The notes beneath the pieces were generated by a model, which was not told the origin of the DNA, ran no database searches, and was given only the letters and a program-made list of their open reading frames with translations. From assembly GCA_036557885.1 (NCBI GenBank), contig DATBGS010000024.1:1-64000 (forward strand): DNA of 64,000 nucleotides, written 5' to 3'. This DNA comes from DATBGS01 sp036557885 (GTDB taxonomy: Bacteria > Chloroflexota > Ktedonobacteria > Ktedonobacterales > DATBGS01). Within the stretch, counting starts at the first letter, position 1. The number at the start of each line of letters is the position of its first letter. Position numbers and translations under genes: made by a program. Of this stretch, positions 17,110 through 23,954 are shown one piece after another.

Positions 17110-17116
17110 AAAAGCT

Positions 17117-17166
17117 CAGGGGAGAAGGCGTGGGCGTCTTACAAGATGCCCACGCCTTCTCCCCTG
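17117..17166. terminator. Strong perfect hairpin, likely bidirectional terminator
   Basis: 19-bp perfect arms around a 12-nt loop, beginning 8 nt after the isomerase stop and ending just before the minus-strand small gene. Preceded by A6 on the plus strand. It separates two convergent transcription units. Confidence 0.75.
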
Positions 17167-17184
17167 CAAGATTGCGAGCAACCG

Positions 17185-17436
17185 CTATTTCGTTGCAGAG
17201 CTGCGGCTTTTTGCGCGCTGTGGGAACACCACCTTGCCGCCCTCTTGCCAGCATTGAGAATCTGGCGTGGGCAGGTGCTCACAACGAACCCAATCGCCAG
17301 CGTCTTTGAGTACCTTACCCCGCAGACATTTGGCGTATTGAATCTTATCGTTCACGGCAGGATCATCGGGGTCAATATCAGCCGTGACAATCTTTGGGAA
17401 GAAGAAACGACACCAGGCCACTCTTTTTGCCTCCAC
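17185..17436 (-). CDS. Small hypothetical protein, 83 aa
   Basis: No family recognised. Seen: a GTG start followed by a protein-like sequence with four Cys (CRFFFPKIVTADIDPDD, KCLRGKVLKDAGDWVRCEHLP, DSQCW) and a basic tail. There is no membrane helix. It lies 66 nt downstream of ccdA on the same strand and could be the last gene of the thiol-redox operon, ending in front of the shared hairpin. The balanced amino-acid mix supports a real gene over the overlapping plus-strand frame, but the ribosome site is weak and no homolog comes to mind, so it is tentative. Confidence 0.45.
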   Translation of the reverse strand: MEAKRVAWCRFFFPKIVTADIDPDDPAVNDKIQYAKCLRGKVLKDAGDWVRCEHLPTPDSQCWQEGGKVVFPQRAKSRSSATK

Positions 17437-17502
17437 ATGATCGAGGATTAATCCTTGTTGCCCATCCTATCACACCCAACAGTTGTTGTGCCAGTGCTTA
17501 TC

Positions 17503-18264
17503 TCACTGAAAAAGGGGCGGCGCAACCTGCTGCGCCCAGATGGAAAAGTAATAGACCTGGCCGGAGAGAAAAACCAGACCCACCAGAATGAGCGCGACGC
17601 CGCTGATCATCGTCACCACGCGCCCATAGCGGCGTGCCCAGCCCAGCGCGTGCAAGCCGCTCGCCCAGCCAACACCCACCAGCAGAAACGGCAGCGCGAA
17701 GCCCAGCGCGTAGAATGCCAGCAGCACGCTCCCGCGTGCCAGGCTTGCCGAAGCGCCCGCGTAGAGCAAAATCGAGCCAAGCACCGGCCCAATGCAGGGC
17801 GTCCAGCCAGCGGCAAAAGCCACCCCCAACGCCAGCGGCGTCAGCACGCCAAGGCGCTGCCCCTGAGGGTGGAGCTTGCGCTCTCGATACAACAGGTGCA
17901 TCAGGCCAGTCGGTAACAGGTTCAGCAGAAACGCGCCCATCAAAATCATGAACGCGCCCGCAATCGCCTCCAGCACCAGGCGATACGCGCTCAGCAGAGC
18001 GCCAAACCAGGCAGCAACAAAGCCCAGCGCGATAAAAGCGATGGAGAAGCCCAGCACAAAAAGCAGGCTCACGCGCACAGCGGGCCGCGCCAGCCAGCGC
18101 CGCTGTTGGGTTGGCTGTTGTTCTGCTGCTGTCGTCGTCACGCCAGAGAGATAGGTGATATAGCCAGGGATGATGGGCGCGACACAGGGCGAAAAAAAAG
18201 AGGCTGCCCCAGCCAGAAACGCTATCAGCGCCGCTTCCCATCCCAATTGACCAACAATGGGCAC
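17503..18264 (-). CDS. ccdA: Cytochrome c biogenesis protein CcdA
   Basis: A membrane thiol-disulfide carrier that moves reducing power from cytoplasmic thioredoxin across the membrane to reduce apocytochrome c or ResA. Seen: six hydrophobic helices with the paired Cys in FFSPCVAPIIPGY (TM1) and GWTPCIGPVLGS (TM4), the hallmark of the DsbD transmembrane/CcdA family. 253 aa. The start is GTG behind AGGAGCAGATCAG, 12 nt after the end of resA on the same strand. With ResA next to it and the caa3-type oxidase genes a few kb away, the role in heme-protein assembly is clear. Confidence 0.92.
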   Translation of the reverse strand: MPIVGQLGWEAALIAFLAGAASFFSPCVAPIIPGYITYLSGVTTTAAEQQPTQQRRWLARPAVRVSLLFVLGFSIAFIALGFVAAWFGALLSAYRLVLEAIAGAFMILMGAFLLNLLPTGLMHLLYRERKLHPQGQRLGVLTPLALGVAFAAGWTPCIGPVLGSILLYAGASASLARGSVLLAFYALGFALPFLLVGVGWASGLHALGWARRYGRVVTMISGVALILVGLVFLSGQVYYFSIWAQQVAPPLFQ

Positions 18265-18276
18265 CTGATCTGCTCC

Positions 18277-18870
18277 TTATTTCAAGAGTTGTTGAATCTC
18301 GTTTTCAAGGGTTTGGGCATCAACCTGGCCCAGAATCTTGCGCACTACCGTCCCCGAACGGTCAATAAAAATGGTCGTGGGGACATTGCTCACGCCATAG
18401 TTGACGCTGATGGACCCGGAAGCATCTGGCCCAGACGGATACGTCACGCCGTATTGCTGCAAGAAGTGCCGCGCGTCCGTCGCGGTATCTTGATAGTCAA
18501 TCCCAAGAAAGGCAATGCCGTCGTGTTGGTGCTGCTGCCAGGCCGCTTGAAAGGCGGGCACCTCTGTTTTGCATGGCTCGCACCACGACGCCCAGATATT
18601 TATCACCACCGGCTTACCCTTCAACGAAGCAAGCTCGATGCTTGGCTGCGCGGGCGTATTCCAGGTGGTCAGGGTGAAATCTGGCGCGGGATGACCCACC
18701 AGCGGGGCAATGGCGGTGCCGCTGATGATATGGTTCGCAGCGGTCAGACGATTCACCAGCACCACGACCAGCACAATGTTCAGCGCTGTAAAGAAGATCA
18801 GCGTCGCAAGGGTGCGCTTTGTCAGGCGGCGTTTTGTTTTCTCTTGTACGTTGTTGGCTGGTATCTGCAC
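18277..18870 (-). CDS. resA: ResA/TlpA-type membrane-anchored thioredoxin
   Basis: Reduces the heme-attachment cysteines of apocytochrome c outside the cytoplasmic membrane. Seen: an N-terminal anchor helix (residues 18-40), then a thioredoxin fold of the AhpC/TSA-Redoxin type with HPAPDFTL, the active site WCEPC (Cys97/Cys100), GIDYQDTATDARHF and the cis-Pro loop VSNVPTTIFIDRSG. 197 aa. GTG start, with its GGAG site inside the last codons of the preceding receiver-fusion gene (gap 5 nt), so translation is probably coupled. CcdA follows directly. The alternative of a general thiol-disulfide oxidoreductase cannot be excluded, but the operon argues for cytochrome maturation. Confidence 0.88.
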   Translation of the reverse strand: MQIPANNVQEKTKRRLTKRTLATLIFFTALNIVLVVVLVNRLTAANHIISGTAIAPLVGHPAPDFTLTTWNTPAQPSIELASLKGKPVVINIWASWCEPCKTEVPAFQAAWQQHQHDGIAFLGIDYQDTATDARHFLQQYGVTYPSGPDASGSISVNYGVSNVPTTIFIDRSGTVVRKILGQVDAQTLENEIQQLLK

Positions 18871-18875
18871 AGTCT

Positions 18876-19514
18876 TTATGACTCCAAAACCCCAGACGCC
18901 TCACCAGGGCGCGTGCCTGGCTCGAAGCCCCACAGCAGCAGCGCGGCAAATGCCACCACGATGCCCAGCCCAACCACGACGGGATTCACCAGCAGCCCGG
19001 ACACAGCCAGGGCCAGGCCAGCCGCCAGCACCAGCGGCCAGATACTCTGCGCGGGCACAGGCATCTCTTCGGGCGCTTCCAGCAGCCGCGCCGCAGCAGG
19101 CTGAGCAACCTCTTGTGGCTGCGCGGCCAGCAAGGTTTCCACTTCACCCAACAAGCGCCGCGCGTCAAATGGCTTCACCAGGCACACGGCCCGGTCTACA
19201 TTTGCCATCTGCACGCTTTTTCCGGCAGCCTGCCCCTGTAGAGGGGAACAGTCCCAGGTCAAAATGACCACTGGCGGGGAAGCGGGCTGGTGGTCTGCCT
19301 TGACGCGCTCCAACAGCGACCAATCGCTGGCTACGCCCCCGTCAACATCTACAATTAAGAGGGCAGGATTGCGCTCCAGCAGCGTTTGCGCCTGTTTTGT
19401 GGAAGCGGCCTCAAGCACCTCTACCCCTTGTTGCCGCAGCCCAAGGGAAATCACCCGCCGAAGCGCAGCATCGGCTTCAACCAGCAGCACGCTTCGTTTT
19501 TGCTCTGTGGACAT
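18876..19514 (-). CDS. Receiver domain fused to a two-TM oxidase-subunit-IV-like tail, 212 aa
   Basis: Seen: residues 8-125 form a response-regulator receiver (VLLVEADAALRR, phospho-acceptor Asp56 in LLIVDVDGG, Thr86 in VVILTWD, Lys114 in CLVKPFDARR). A Pro/Glu linker follows, then two hydrophobic helices (about 159-176 and 178-196). The tail, SIWPLVLAAGLALAVSGLL ... LLLWGFEPG, has the same spacing and key letters as the CtaF-like protein at 23602 (SYWPLFLALGLSIALTGLI ... GIGWGFGW). There is no DNA-binding domain. It is the first gene of a unit with resA and ccdA. Inference: a membrane-tethered receiver that may dock on the oxidase or its assembly machinery. The receiver is intact, so phosphorylation is possible; the partner kinase may be the downstream-strand neighbour at 19714. 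Confidence 0.8.
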   Translation of the reverse strand: MSTEQKRSVLLVEADAALRRVISLGLRQQGVEVLEAASTKQAQTLLERNPALLIVDVDGGVASDWSLLERVKADHQPASPPVVILTWDCSPLQGQAAGKSVQMANVDRAVCLVKPFDARRLLGEVETLLAAQPQEVAQPAAARLLEAPEEMPVPAQSIWPLVLAAGLALAVSGLLVNPVVVGLGIVVAFAALLLWGFEPGTRPGEASGVLES

Positions 19515-19666
19515 CGGTGCTGTCCTCTCATTCCGCCACAGGGAGGCACCAGACTGGCATGGTTCTACGCTTTACGTCTTTGATTCACTATAGGACGGCT
19601 GCCTTGCAGCGCCACTAACAATTCGCCAGGAGTCCTTACAATTGCCAGAACATCTGCCCCACCCTG

Positions 19667-19712
19667 GCGGGCTAGCCCCTCAAAGCAGGGGCACAGCAGC
19701 CCGCGCTACAGG
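19667..19712. repeat. Palindrome with CCCCTCAAAGCAGGGG core
   Basis: 7-bp outer arms (GCGGGCT / AGCCCGC) flank CCCCTCAAAGCAGGGGCAC, followed by GCGCTACAGG that ends 2 bp before the stop codon of the histidine-kinase fusion. Same family as the palindromes at 2.5, 31.1 and 38.4 kb. Its place at a gene end suggests a terminator for the kinase transcript. Confidence 0.7.
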
Positions 19713-19713
19713 C

Positions 19714-21675
19714 TTAGGGTCGTGCCAGCTTATAGCCAACACCGGGGACAGTCAGGATATAGCGCGGCTGGGCTGGGTTGGGTTCAATCTTGCGGCGCAC
19801 CCGGCGGATATAGACCCAGATAAAATCCATCTCGCGGCTGTAGCCTGGCCCCCAGACTTTCTCCAGCAGCATCTCGTGCGTCAGCACCATGCCCGCGTGC
19901 TGCGCCAGCACTGTAAGCATCTTGTATTCTGTCCGGCTCAATTGCACATCGCGCCCCTCCAGGCGCACCTGACGCTGGGCAAAATCAATCGTCAAATCGC
20001 CACAGGCAAACAGCGCGCTCTGAGTACCTCGTTCGCTGGCCTGCTCGCGCTGGCGCAGCGCCACGCGCACACGCGCCAGCAGGACTTCGATGCCAAACGG
20101 CTTGGCGAGGAAATCCATTGCCCCCATATCCAGCGCGCGCACGCAGACCGCCTCATCGTTCTGGCTGCTCAGCGCAATCACCGGCACCGAAGAAAACTCG
20201 CGCAGCCGCTCCAGCACCACAAAGCCATCCATATCCGGCAGGCGCAGGCCCAACAAGAGCAGATCAGGCTCCTCGCGCTCGATCAGTTGGAGCGCCTGCG
20301 CGCCCGTCGAGGCAGAAAGAGTGCGATAGCGCTGCGCCTCGCAGTTGGAGCGCAGATAGCGCACCATGCGGGCGTCATCATCTACGATGAGAACCACCTT
20401 GCGATCACCTGGGCGACTGGCGCGGGCTGGTTCTGTTGAAACGGGGAGCGCTCCGCTGATGGAGCGTGCCGAGGCAGGCGCCAACGCTGCTTGCGTGCAG
20501 GTGAGCGGCAAGAGCAGATGAATGGTTGTGCCCTGCCCCAGGCCAGGAGATTCGGCCCAGATGCGCCCGCCATGCGCCTGCACAATCGCTCTGGCAAGCG
20601 CCAGGCCCATGCCGCGCCCGGCTGGTATTTCGCTGCCATCCTGCACGCGATAAAAGCGATCAAAAATGCGCTCCTGCTGTTCTTCGGTCAGGCCGCGCCC
20701 CTGATCGCTCACCGTGATATGAATCTCGCCGTCTGCCGCTTCCGCCGCAATCAGCACCTCGCCGCCAGCAGAATACAGCAGCGCGTTCTCCAAAAGCGCG
20801 GCAAACACCTGCTCCAGTCGGCTCTGGTCGGCAATCAGCGTGGGCAGATCATCGGGCAGTTTCAGCGCCAACTGATGCTGCGGGGTGCGCGCCTGCCACT
20901 GCGCGACCAGCGGCTCCAGCATCTCGCGCAGGTGGATGGAGGCCGGGTTCATGGGCAGCATGCCAGTATCCAGCCGCCAGACATCCAGCAGAACATTCAC
21001 CAGTTCATGCAGGCGATCCACCTGCTCGTCAATCAACTGGAGCATTTCGCGCTGCGTGGCCGCGTCCCAGCGCTGTGAGTTTGCCAGCAGCGTTGTGGCC
21101 GAGCCTTTGATGACGGCCAGGGGCGTTTTCAGTTCATGCGCTGCCAGGGCCAGCGCCTCGGCGCGTGTCTTTTCAGAGGAGCGCTCCAGCGTCACATCAT
21201 CCAGCAGCATGCCCCAGCCCAGCAGATCATCTGGCCCGGTGTGCACCGGGAAGCTGCGCACCCGCAGCCAGCGCACAACGGCATGGGTCAGCGCCAGATC
21301 GGTCACAACTTCGTTCGGGCTGGCCCACAAGCGCTCTAGCTCGCCATTCGCCAGATCAGGGTCAGCCGCCAACGAGATAAGCTGTTGATGGACATCACGA
21401 GCGGAGCGCTTAACCAGCGTTCCCGCGCCCAGATCAAGCAAAAGCTCGGCGCGGCTGTTGGCATACGCCACCCGCTCCTGCCGATCAAGCAGCACAAAAC
21501 CACAGGAAAGGTTATTGGTGAGGCTGGCAAGGATGTCCCGCTCATAGGCGAGCGGGGCAATCATCGAGTCTCGCTCAGAGGAAGGCGGATACGCGACAGA
21601 AAAGACTTGTTGCTGGCCCTCGTCCTTCCCACCACCGCTATTTCCCGCTCTCCTGCCCCCGGAAGCGGCGTGCAT
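19714..21675 (-). CDS. Histidine kinase fused to receiver and OmpR-type DNA-binding domain, 653 aa
   Basis: A complete two-component chain in one polypeptide. Seen in order: a PAS-like region (about 45-150, GFVLLDRQERVAYANSRAELLL), a HisKA helix with ALAAHELKTPLAVIKGS (His180), HATPase_c with a LLENALLYSAGG N-box, DQGRGLTEEQQERIFDRF and GRGMGLALARAIVQAHGG, a receiver from about 425 (VVLIVDDDARMVRYL ... VIALSSQ ... LAKPFG), and a winged helix from about 555 (LSRTEYKMLTVLAQHAGMVLTHEMLLEKVWG ... YIRRVRRKIEP). The receiver reads LLLLGLRLPDMDG, so the phospho-acceptor Asp is Gly476. No membrane helix, so it is a cytoplasmic sensor able to bind DNA itself. The ATG follows AGGAGCCTGTT. Confidence 0.88.
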   Translation of the reverse strand: MHAASGGRRAGNSGGGKDEGQQQVFSVAYPPSSERDSMIAPLAYERDILASLTNNLSCGFVLLDRQERVAYANSRAELLLDLGAGTLVKRSARDVHQQLISLAADPDLANGELERLWASPNEVVTDLALTHAVVRWLRVRSFPVHTGPDDLLGWGMLLDDVTLERSSEKTRAEALALAAHELKTPLAVIKGSATTLLANSQRWDAATQREMLQLIDEQVDRLHELVNVLLDVWRLDTGMLPMNPASIHLREMLEPLVAQWQARTPQHQLALKLPDDLPTLIADQSRLEQVFAALLENALLYSAGGEVLIAAEAADGEIHITVSDQGRGLTEEQQERIFDRFYRVQDGSEIPAGRGMGLALARAIVQAHGGRIWAESPGLGQGTTIHLLLPLTCTQAALAPASARSISGALPVSTEPARASRPGDRKVVLIVDDDARMVRYLRSNCEAQRYRTLSASTGAQALQLIEREEPDLLLLGLRLPDMDGFVVLERLREFSSVPVIALSSQNDEAVCVRALDMGAMDFLAKPFGIEVLLARVRVALRQREQASERGTQSALFACGDLTIDFAQRQVRLEGRDVQLSRTEYKMLTVLAQHAGMVLTHEMLLEKVWGPGYSREMDFIWVYIRRVRRKIEPNPAQPRYILTVPGVGYKLARP

Positions 21676-21817
21676 AACAGGCTCCTGAAGAGAAATCTAT
21701 CAGAAATGCTTTTTATTCAATCCAGAGCTTCTTTGACCCATGCTCCAAAAAAGAGAAGAGATGAGCATTTCAAAGCGCACTAGGATTGTAGCATCTGGGC
21801 AGGATGAGCAACAAGGA

Positions 21818-22270
21818 CTAGCGACGATGGGCTACCCACGCAAAGGCGCCGCGCCAGACGCCCAGAAATACCAGATTGGCAATCAAGGTCACAATGGCAA
21901 AGCTCACGGGAGGGATTTCGCTCTTAAAAATCCCACGCAGCAGCAAGCCCACCGGCCACGCGCAGACCCAGGCCAGGGCGGTGCGCAGCAGCATCCTTCG
22001 CACGCCTGACGTGTTGGCGCGGCGATAGACCCCAAAGAACGGCGCGACAATATACCAGCCCAGCGCAAAGGGCGCGGCTGTTTGCGCAACCAGAAAGAAC
22101 GCTGCCAGGCCCGCCGCTTCGTCGTGGCTGGCTCGGCCAACCGCTGCAAAGATCAGAAACGAGCACGCATCGCCAACCACCAGCGCCGCCGGACGCGCGG
22201 CTTTTGCTGCCAGGCTCTGGCGAGCCGGTACAGCGCCTTCAGTCACTTCAATATCACGCACAGAGGCCAT
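21818..22270 (-). CDS. DUF3054 family membrane protein, 150 aa
   Basis: Seen: four hydrophobic helices with the family pattern ALVVGDACSFLIFAAVGRASHDE, then AAPFALGWYIVAPFFGVY, ALAWVCAWPVGLLLRGIF and a last helix ending WRGAFAWVAHRR. These match DUF3054, a conserved family of Actinobacteria, Chloroflexi and Archaea with unknown function. The N-terminus is a 25-residue cytoplasmic stretch. The gene follows the oxidase cluster on the same strand but is cut off from it by a perfect hairpin at 22318-22357, so it probably has its own promoter or is expressed by read-through. Confidence 0.8.
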   Translation of the reverse strand: MASVRDIEVTEGAVPARQSLAAKAARPAALVVGDACSFLIFAAVGRASHDEAAGLAAFFLVAQTAAPFALGWYIVAPFFGVYRRANTSGVRRMLLRTALAWVCAWPVGLLLRGIFKSEIPPVSFAIVTLIANLVFLGVWRGAFAWVAHRR

Positions 22271-22317
22271 GTGTGGCTCCTCTCGTTAGTTTTCAAGAAA
22301 GGTGATTATTAGAAAAC

Positions 22318-22357
22318 GACACACGGCAAGAAAGCGTATGCTTTCTTGCCGTGTGTC
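22318..22357. terminator. Perfect 18-bp hairpin after the oxidase operon
   Basis: Arms GACACACGGCAAGAAAGC and its complement around a GTAT loop. It lies between the zinc-ribbon gene (end of the cta operon) and DUF3054. On the minus strand it is followed by GTTTTC, a weak U-tract. Confidence 0.75.
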
Positions 22358-22389
22358 AAAGCCTGTCTGAATCACAAGAGATGTTCGCC

Positions 22390-22806
22390 TTATTTGAAAA
22401 GTTCAGCCAGAATCACAATGATTGCCAGATGGAAGAACATCACCCCAAGAAAGCCCCAAAAGAGCACCGCCGTCCAGATGCGGTCACTCCGCTCGCCAGT
22501 GTAGCGTCTGGCGCGCGGCCAGCGTTCTGCGGCCACCAACCCCGTTGCCACGCGCACCCGAAGCGGGCTGCGCAAGGGAGAACGCGCAAGCTGGGCTTGC
22601 ACAGCGTCATGGCAGGCTTTACAGAGCGTCCACGTGTGTTGCGGCTCTGGAGCCTCAGCAGGCTCCTTCAGCAGCAGGGCACCGTTCCAGATGCGGCGGT
22701 AGCAAATGGAGCAGCGCACAGGCAGCACGACGCTGCTTGATCTCACGCTTCCAGCGATGGCTTCGGCAGCCGTTGGGTTTGTGCTGCTTGGAAGGTCTTT
22801 GTCCAT
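22390..22806 (-). CDS. Small zinc-ribbon, tail-anchored protein of the oxidase operon, 138 aa
   Basis: No named family. Seen: a Cys pair CSICYRRIWNG and a second pair LCKACHDAV spaced about 35 residues apart, giving a CxxC...CxxC zinc-ribbon or treble-clef-like site near residues 30-75, then a basic middle (RSPLRSPLRVRVATGL) and one C-terminal membrane helix (IWTAVLFWGFLGVMFFHLAIIVILAELF). ATG follows AAGGCAGGAAACAG; the longer frame upstream adds 32 residues without a site. It lies 151 nt after ctaE on the same strand and is the last gene before a hairpin. Inference: an accessory or assembly protein of the cytochrome oxidase; binding of copper instead of zinc cannot be excluded. Confidence 0.65.
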   Translation of the reverse strand: MDKDLPSSTNPTAAEAIAGSVRSSSVVLPVRCSICYRRIWNGALLLKEPAEAPEPQHTWTLCKACHDAVQAQLARSPLRSPLRVRVATGLVAAERWPRARRYTGERSDRIWTAVLFWGFLGVMFFHLAIIVILAELFK

Positions 22807-22957
22807 CTGTTTCCTGCCTTCTCGAAGCAAGAGGGCTTGCTGTGAGGCGAGCCGGGGCATTGCTGCCCCGGAACACCATCCCTTTTTGGTAAGAGCGTGC
22901 ATTTAGTGGGCCAGACCACCTGGCGCTGGCCTCAACAGATAGACAGGCGCGCGGCTG

Positions 22958-23590
22958 CTACTTGAGGAACTCTGGTAGCAGGTAGACCAGGCTAAAGACA
23001 AAAATCCAAACCACGTCAACGAAGTGCCAGTACATCTCAGCGGCCAGCAGCGAAAAGTGCTTCTTTTGGGTAAAGCCACCGCGCAGCCCTTTGAAGAATT
23101 GGACCAGCAGGAAGATCACGCCACCAGTGACGTGCGCCCCGTGAAAGCCGGTGAGGGTAAAGAAGGTGGACCCCACCAGGCCGTTAGAAGGGGTATTCCC
23201 TTCGGCAAACAGGCTCCCATATTCTACCCCCTGGAACATGAGGAAAATCGCGCCCAGGACGATGGTTGCCAGGATATACCAGGGCACCTGTTTCAGCTTC
23301 CCCTGATTCATCGCTCGACGGGCGAAGATCATAGGAAAGCTGCTGGAAAGCAGGATAACGGTGTTGATCGCTGGGAGAATGTTCCCTTGCGAAACCAATT
23401 CAAGCGGGATATTCCCTGGTGGCGGCCAGTGCGGTTGCCGCACTAGCAGATAGAGATAGGCGGCAATCAGGTTCGCAAAGAGCAGCGCTTCGGAGGCGAT
23501 AAAGAAGACCATGCCCCACCAGGCCAGCGGTCTCCCTTCGCTAACTGCTTCCTCGTGAACCTCTGCGTGCTCCTTAGCTACAGCACTCAT
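22958..23590 (-). CDS. ctaE: Cytochrome c oxidase subunit III
   Basis: An integral subunit of the heme-copper oxidase that stabilises the proton-pumping core. Seen: five hydrophobic helices (the short caa3-type form, 210 aa, lacking the first two helices of the mitochondrial type), GMVFFIASEALLFANLIAAY, LTGFHGAHVTGGVIFLLVQ and EMYWHFVDVVWIFVFSLVY. The HGAHV and YWHFVDVVW signatures are diagnostic. ATG behind GAGG. It follows ctaF by 11 nt and is co-transcribed with ctaC and ctaD. Confidence 0.95.
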   Translation of the reverse strand: MSAVAKEHAEVHEEAVSEGRPLAWWGMVFFIASEALLFANLIAAYLYLLVRQPHWPPPGNIPLELVSQGNILPAINTVILLSSSFPMIFARRAMNQGKLKQVPWYILATIVLGAIFLMFQGVEYGSLFAEGNTPSNGLVGSTFFTLTGFHGAHVTGGVIFLLVQFFKGLRGGFTQKKHFSLLAAEMYWHFVDVVWIFVFSLVYLLPEFLK

Positions 23591-23601
23591 CTACATATCC
23601 T

Positions 23602-23886
23602 CTATTCTGCTGGTGCTTCCTGATGGCGCTCCAATCCCCAACCAAACCCCCAGCCAATCCCAGCAATAAAGGAGATCAAGACGCCAATGAAAAAAAACGT
23701 AATATCAATGATCAGCCCGGTCAAGGCAATGCTCAAGCCCAATGCCAGAAACAACGGCCAATAACTAGGGCCGGGCAGGTGGATATGTTCTTCTTCCTCA
23801 TGGTGGCGTTCAACAATCCCCTGGGTATCACCCACCACCACATCGGGATCAGTTTTACTTACATGCTGAGTCTGTTCAGTTGACAC
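23602..23886 (-). CDS. ctaF: Cytochrome c oxidase subunit IV-like protein (CtaF type), 94 aa
   Basis: A small accessory subunit of actinobacterial/Chloroflexi-type aa3/caa3 oxidases. Seen: an acidic, His-containing N-terminus (VERHHEEEEHIHLPGPSYWP) followed by two helices, PLFLALGLSIALTGLII and FFFIGVLISFIAGIGWGF. The start is GTG, 9 nt after a perfect GGAGG; the open frame continues 24 codons upstream into the ctaD end but that part lacks family likeness. It lies between ctaD (68 nt) and ctaE (11 nt). The two-helix module is nearly repeated in the tail of the receiver-fusion protein at 18876. Confidence 0.8.
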   Translation of the reverse strand: MSTEQTQHVSKTDPDVVVGDTQGIVERHHEEEEHIHLPGPSYWPLFLALGLSIALTGLIIDITFFFIGVLISFIAGIGWGFGWGLERHQEAPAE

Positions 23887-23954
23887 AGCGTACCTCCTGC
23901 GATCTGAAGAACTGGGAACGATGCGTCCCCGTTGAGGATGGGAGTATCCCACCC

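Noticed and set aside
17146..17451. 101-codon plus-strand frame opposite the small minus-strand gene
   Set aside because: It starts inside the hairpin terminator and lacks a ribosome site; the minus-strand frame has the more protein-like sequence, though that is itself tentative.
19642..20439. 265-codon plus-strand frame over the end of the kinase fusion
   Set aside because: Antisense to the receiver and winged-helix domains; begins inside a palindromic repeat.
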